From the NCBI RefSeq assembly GCF_000332195.1, contig NZ_KB235922.1, forward strand, positions 2,132,211 to 2,196,210: 64,000 nucleotides of DNA, written 5' to 3'. The notes beneath the pieces were generated by a model. It made no database searches and was not told where the DNA came from. It was given only the letters and a program-made list of their open reading frames with translations. The stretch is from Pleurocapsa sp. PCC 7319 (GTDB lineage: Bacteria; Cyanobacteriota; Cyanobacteriia; Cyanobacteriales; Xenococcaceae). This document shows positions 61,551-64,000 of the stretch, piece by piece (positions within the stretch are counted from its first letter, which is position 1; every line of letters starts with the position of its first letter). Both the position numbers and the translations under genes were made by a program.

Positions 61551-62954
61551 ATGCTGTGTGCCCAAGAACTTCTGTGCTTAGAATTGTTTCAACATTTAGA
61601 AAGCGATCGCCTAGAGTGGGTTTGCGATCGCGCTACAGAAACCAAATTGGTCAGAGGAGAAATTTTAGTTAGAGAGGGAGATCCTCATCGGGGTTTTTTT
61701 GTTTTAACTTCAGGTACTATTAGCATCAATCGTTTAAGTGAGGGGGTACAAATGTCAATTGGGCAACATCAAGCCCCTTCATTTTTTGGTGAAATCCAAA
61801 TTATGACAGATGATACAGTCCCAGTAACGCTAATAGCTTTAACAGACTGTCTCGCTTACGAAATTACTGCCGAGGACTTTCTACAACTGGTACATCAATG
61901 TCGTGACTTTGAAAGAACTGTCTTCAAAACTGTGCAGCGCCGAGTACAAGGATTGCAGTCATTTATTCAAAACCGCGAGAAGATGGCTGCATTAGGAACT
62001 CTAGCCGCAGGCTTGGCTCATGAACTTAATAATCCCTCCGCAGCGGTGGTTCGCGCCCTCAAAGACATTACCCCTGCCCTGTTGGAACTACAACGCATGA
62101 ATTTAGTTTATGGTCAGCGCAATGTAGAAGCAGAACACACAGCTAAATGGCTCAAAGCCAGGGATGATGGCTATGATTTTATTGTTAATAGTCCCTCTCA
62201 ACCTTTGCAGATGATGGATCTGGAAGACGAAATTTTAGATTGGCTAGAAGACTATGGAATTGAAGATGCTTGGAAGCTAGCTGAACCTTTAGCAGCAGGA
62301 AATATCCAAATACAAATATTGGAGGAGCTAACTGCACGCTGGCGCAACGAAACTACGGAATTTAAGGATATGGGATTACGTTGGCTGGCCTTGTCTTTTG
62401 AGGTCATGACGATGATTCAGTCTGGGTTGCGAGGTGCAGAAAGAGTTTCGGAATTGGTTCAGTCAATGCGCTCTTATTCTTACTTAGATCGAGGTGCTAA
62501 ACAGCTAATTGATGTTCATCAAGGTTTAGAAGATACCATTCAACTGTTATCCCACAAACTAAAGCAAGGAGTAGAAATAAAACGTATCTATGATCGCTCA
62601 CTGCCCAAAATACAAGCCTACGGTAGTGAGCTCAATCAAGTTTGGACCAATCTCATTGATAATGGAATTGATGCAATTGAGGGTAAAGGGATAATTGAGA
62701 TTATTACCACTGTTTTAGTTGACTTCATTGAAGTAAAAATTGTTGACTCTGGAATAGGTATTCCTCCAGAAATTCAATCCCGTATTTTTGAACCGTTTTT
62801 TACTACCAAATCAATAGGTAAAGGATCGGGCTTAGGCTTAGATAGCGTGAGACGCATTGTGGAAAATCGTCATCGTGGTTCAATTTCACTACTATCAGAA
62901 CCAGGCAGAACTTGTTTTACCATCCGTCTGCCTATAAATATTGGTAATTCTTGA
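61551..62954 (+). CDS. Cyclic-nucleotide-binding-domain histidine kinase
   Basis: A 467-residue soluble sensor kinase. The N-terminal cNMP-binding fold covers about 10-130 (LVREGDPHRGFFVLTSGTIS, FGEIQIMTDDTVPVTL); the exact cyclic nucleotide phosphate-binding Arg of CRP is not obvious, so ligand binding is uncertain. HisKA has GLAHELNNPSAAVVRAL near residue 155. A long helical insert follows, then HATPase motifs NLIDNGIDAI, DSGIGIPPE and GKGSGLGLDSVRRIV. The HELNNP form places it near NtrB-like kinases. No response regulator adjacent. Confidence 0.88.
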   Translation: MLCAQELLCLELFQHLESDRLEWVCDRATETKLVRGEILVREGDPHRGFFVLTSGTISINRLSEGVQMSIGQHQAPSFFGEIQIMTDDTVPVTLIALTDCLAYEITAEDFLQLVHQCRDFERTVFKTVQRRVQGLQSFIQNREKMAALGTLAAGLAHELNNPSAAVVRALKDITPALLELQRMNLVYGQRNVEAEHTAKWLKARDDGYDFIVNSPSQPLQMMDLEDEILDWLEDYGIEDAWKLAEPLAAGNIQIQILEELTARWRNETTEFKDMGLRWLALSFEVMTMIQSGLRGAERVSELVQSMRSYSYLDRGAKQLIDVHQGLEDTIQLLSHKLKQGVEIKRIYDRSLPKIQAYGSELNQVWTNLIDNGIDAIEGKGIIEIITTVLVDFIEVKIVDSGIGIPPEIQSRIFEPFFTTKSIGKGSGLGLDSVRRIVENRHRGSISLLSEPGRTCFTIRLPINIGNS

Positions 62955-62956
62955 AG

Positions 62957-63158
62957 TAAGTAGGTGGGTGTAATTAAATATAAAATGCCTACGGCAGGAG
63001 AATAGGGAACAGCGCGAAGTTGCGGTGGCGGGGGAACCCCGCTTGTCCCAAAGGGATACCGCAAGCATAAGCAAACTTCGTAAGAAGGGAACAGAGAACA
63101 GGGAATAGAGAAACAGCTTAATAGTACGGTTTTATAAATTATTCTGCCTACCTACTTA
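62957..63158. mobile_element. MITE family 3 (TAAGTAGGT ends)
   Basis: A 202-bp element with imperfect inverted ends of about 30 bp: TAAGTAGGTGGGTG at 62957 and, as reverse complement, TAAGTAGGTAGGCAG ending at 63158, both continuing into an AT-rich TATAAAA block. The interior contains a CG-rich palindromic block (near 63012-63082) flanked by GAAGTTGC/GCAAACTTC. It lies 2 bp after the kinase stop codon. Confidence 0.75.
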
Positions 63159-63303
63159 TCGTTGATAAGCTGATACTAGGAGAATAACTCTTGTAGAAGC
63201 CATAAAATTGGCAAAGATGTCACAATATAGAAATGTCACAATCTAGATATAAATCATCAAGGTTAAAAATTGTGATCTATAGTCCGATTCAATAGAACCG
63301 CCT

Positions 63304-64000
63304 GTGAATCTAATCGCTCCCACTTCTAAGTTAAATTTGCCAGAATTATTTCCCTTTGAACTCGATAAATTCCAAAAAGATGCGATCGCAGCTTTGGCAG
63401 CAGGAAAATCAGTAGTCATCTGCGCTCCTACGGGTTCGGGTAAGACATTAATTGGTGAGTATGCTATCCACAGAGCATTAGAACATGGTAAACGAGTTTT
63501 TTACACTACACCCCTCAAAGCTCTTTCCAATCAAAAATTTCGCGATTTTCAGGAGCAATTTGGTGCCGACGATCCCAAGAGAATTGGATTGTTGACTGGA
63601 GATATCATCATCAACCCCAACGCGGCGGTAGTAGTAATGACTACAGAAATTTTCCGCAATATGCTCTATGAAACACCTATTGGTCAGCTTGGTACTACTC
63701 TAGAAGACGTGGAAGCGGTTGTGTTGGATGAGTGCCATTACATCAGTGACCGTTTTCGGGGTACGGTGTGGGAAGAGTCGATTATTTATTGTCCCCCTCA
63801 GATTCAGCTAGTAGCTCTGTCTGCTACAATCGGTAATCCTCAAGAACTAACCGACTGGATTGTTAAAGTCCGAAATTCTCATTTAGACCATGAAGATACT
63901 TACGAATGTGAGCTGATTAATTCAGATTTTCGTCCTGTTCCCTTAAGATATTATTTTTGCGATCGCCGTGGTATTCATCGATTATTAAATCAAAATGGGA
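63304..64000 (+). CDS. Ski2-like DExH-box RNA helicase, cut by window edge
   Basis: Open from a GTG at 63304 to the end of the window (232 codons). Motifs: Q-like region FPFELDKFQKDAIAALAAG, Walker A ICAPTGSGKTLIGEYAIH, motif Ia YTTPLKALSNQKF, Ib LTGDIIINPNA, Walker B VVLDECHYISD (DECH), and motif III LVALSATIGNP. The DECHYISD and RGTVWEESII pattern matches the Ski2/Mtr4-like helicases of cyanobacteria (DSHCT type), which act in RNA turnover. The C-terminal RecA2 and DSHCT parts lie beyond the window. Confidence 0.9.
   Translation, partial: MNLIAPTSKLNLPELFPFELDKFQKDAIAALAAGKSVVICAPTGSGKTLIGEYAIHRALEHGKRVFYTTPLKALSNQKFRDFQEQFGADDPKRIGLLTGDIIINPNAAVVVMTTEIFRNMLYETPIGQLGTTLEDVEAVVLDECHYISDRFRGTVWEESIIYCPPQIQLVALSATIGNPQELTDWIVKVRNSHLDHEDTYECELINSDFRPVPLRYYFCDRRGIHRLLNQNG

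Overview
The window comes from a cyanobacterium. It has psaD (photosystem I), sqdB (sulfolipid), zds/crtQ (carotenoids), menF-menD-menA (phylloquinone), an MPBQ/MSBQ methyltransferase (tocopherol/plastoquinone), the plastid-type division gene ftn2/ARC6 next to minCDE, a group-3 sigma factor of SigG type, and many copies of the HIP1-type octamer GCGATCGC. The AT-rich background, the abundance of MITEs and short tandem repeats, and many gene remnants point to a large-genome filamentous or baeocyte-forming lineage; the genus cannot be fixed from sequence reading alone.

Layout. 1-3150: an IS4-type transposase cut by the window edge, nested MITEs, lhgO, and an internally deleted IS200/IS605-type element. 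3172-8789: a same-strand surface-glycan locus (sqdB, two GT2 glycosyltransferases, a methyltransferase, a GT4 glycosyltransferase), followed by an RluA-type pseudouridine synthase with an altered catalytic motif. 10244-16240: aroC, lptF, a secreted PPC-domain protein with a small lipoprotein, and an IS66-type element with an exact 8-bp target duplication, closed by a second copy of the aroC 3' end. 16263-23735: SRPBCC protein and zds, a cyanobacterial hypothetical, trpE, psaD and a DICT-GAF histidine kinase. 24042-29901: M23 endopeptidase, ComFB-type protein, sigG-sapG, a secreted hypothetical, a BlaI/M56 pair resembling PetR/PetP, and a DUF29 protein.

29902-42064 is the most dynamic part. 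A divergent futB-aroB unit of about 2.96 kb occurs twice in direct orientation, 9.2 kb apart. The two copies are identical over about 600 bp in the middle and diverge toward both gene ends, which looks like gene conversion. Between them lie a MITE, a sulfotransferase, an 899-residue Gly-rich/Calx-beta/DUF4114 surface protein with expanded GGC-rich repeats, remnants of an ABC exporter, of a third futB and of a TPR protein, and an intact MNT/HepT toxin-antitoxin pair.

42103-50788: GNAT, MPBQ/MSBQ methyltransferase, a pentapeptide-repeat protein and remnant, a compact DUF1611 - ornithine-racemase-like - DUF3134 operon, and menD/menF. 51092-64000: menA-ridA, a third MITE copy, minCDE, a four-carbon acid sugar kinase, ftn2, another MITE, a Uma2 protein, cysE, a lumenal-type pentapeptide protein, a cNMP-binding histidine kinase, a further MITE, and the start of a Ski2-like DExH helicase.

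No CRISPR array, rRNA or convincing tRNA was seen. The items most worth a second look are the futB-aroB duplication with its conversion tracts, the DUF1611-racemase-DUF3134 operon, the RluA protein lacking the canonical catalytic Asp, the aroC-tail duplication, and the four or more MITE families.
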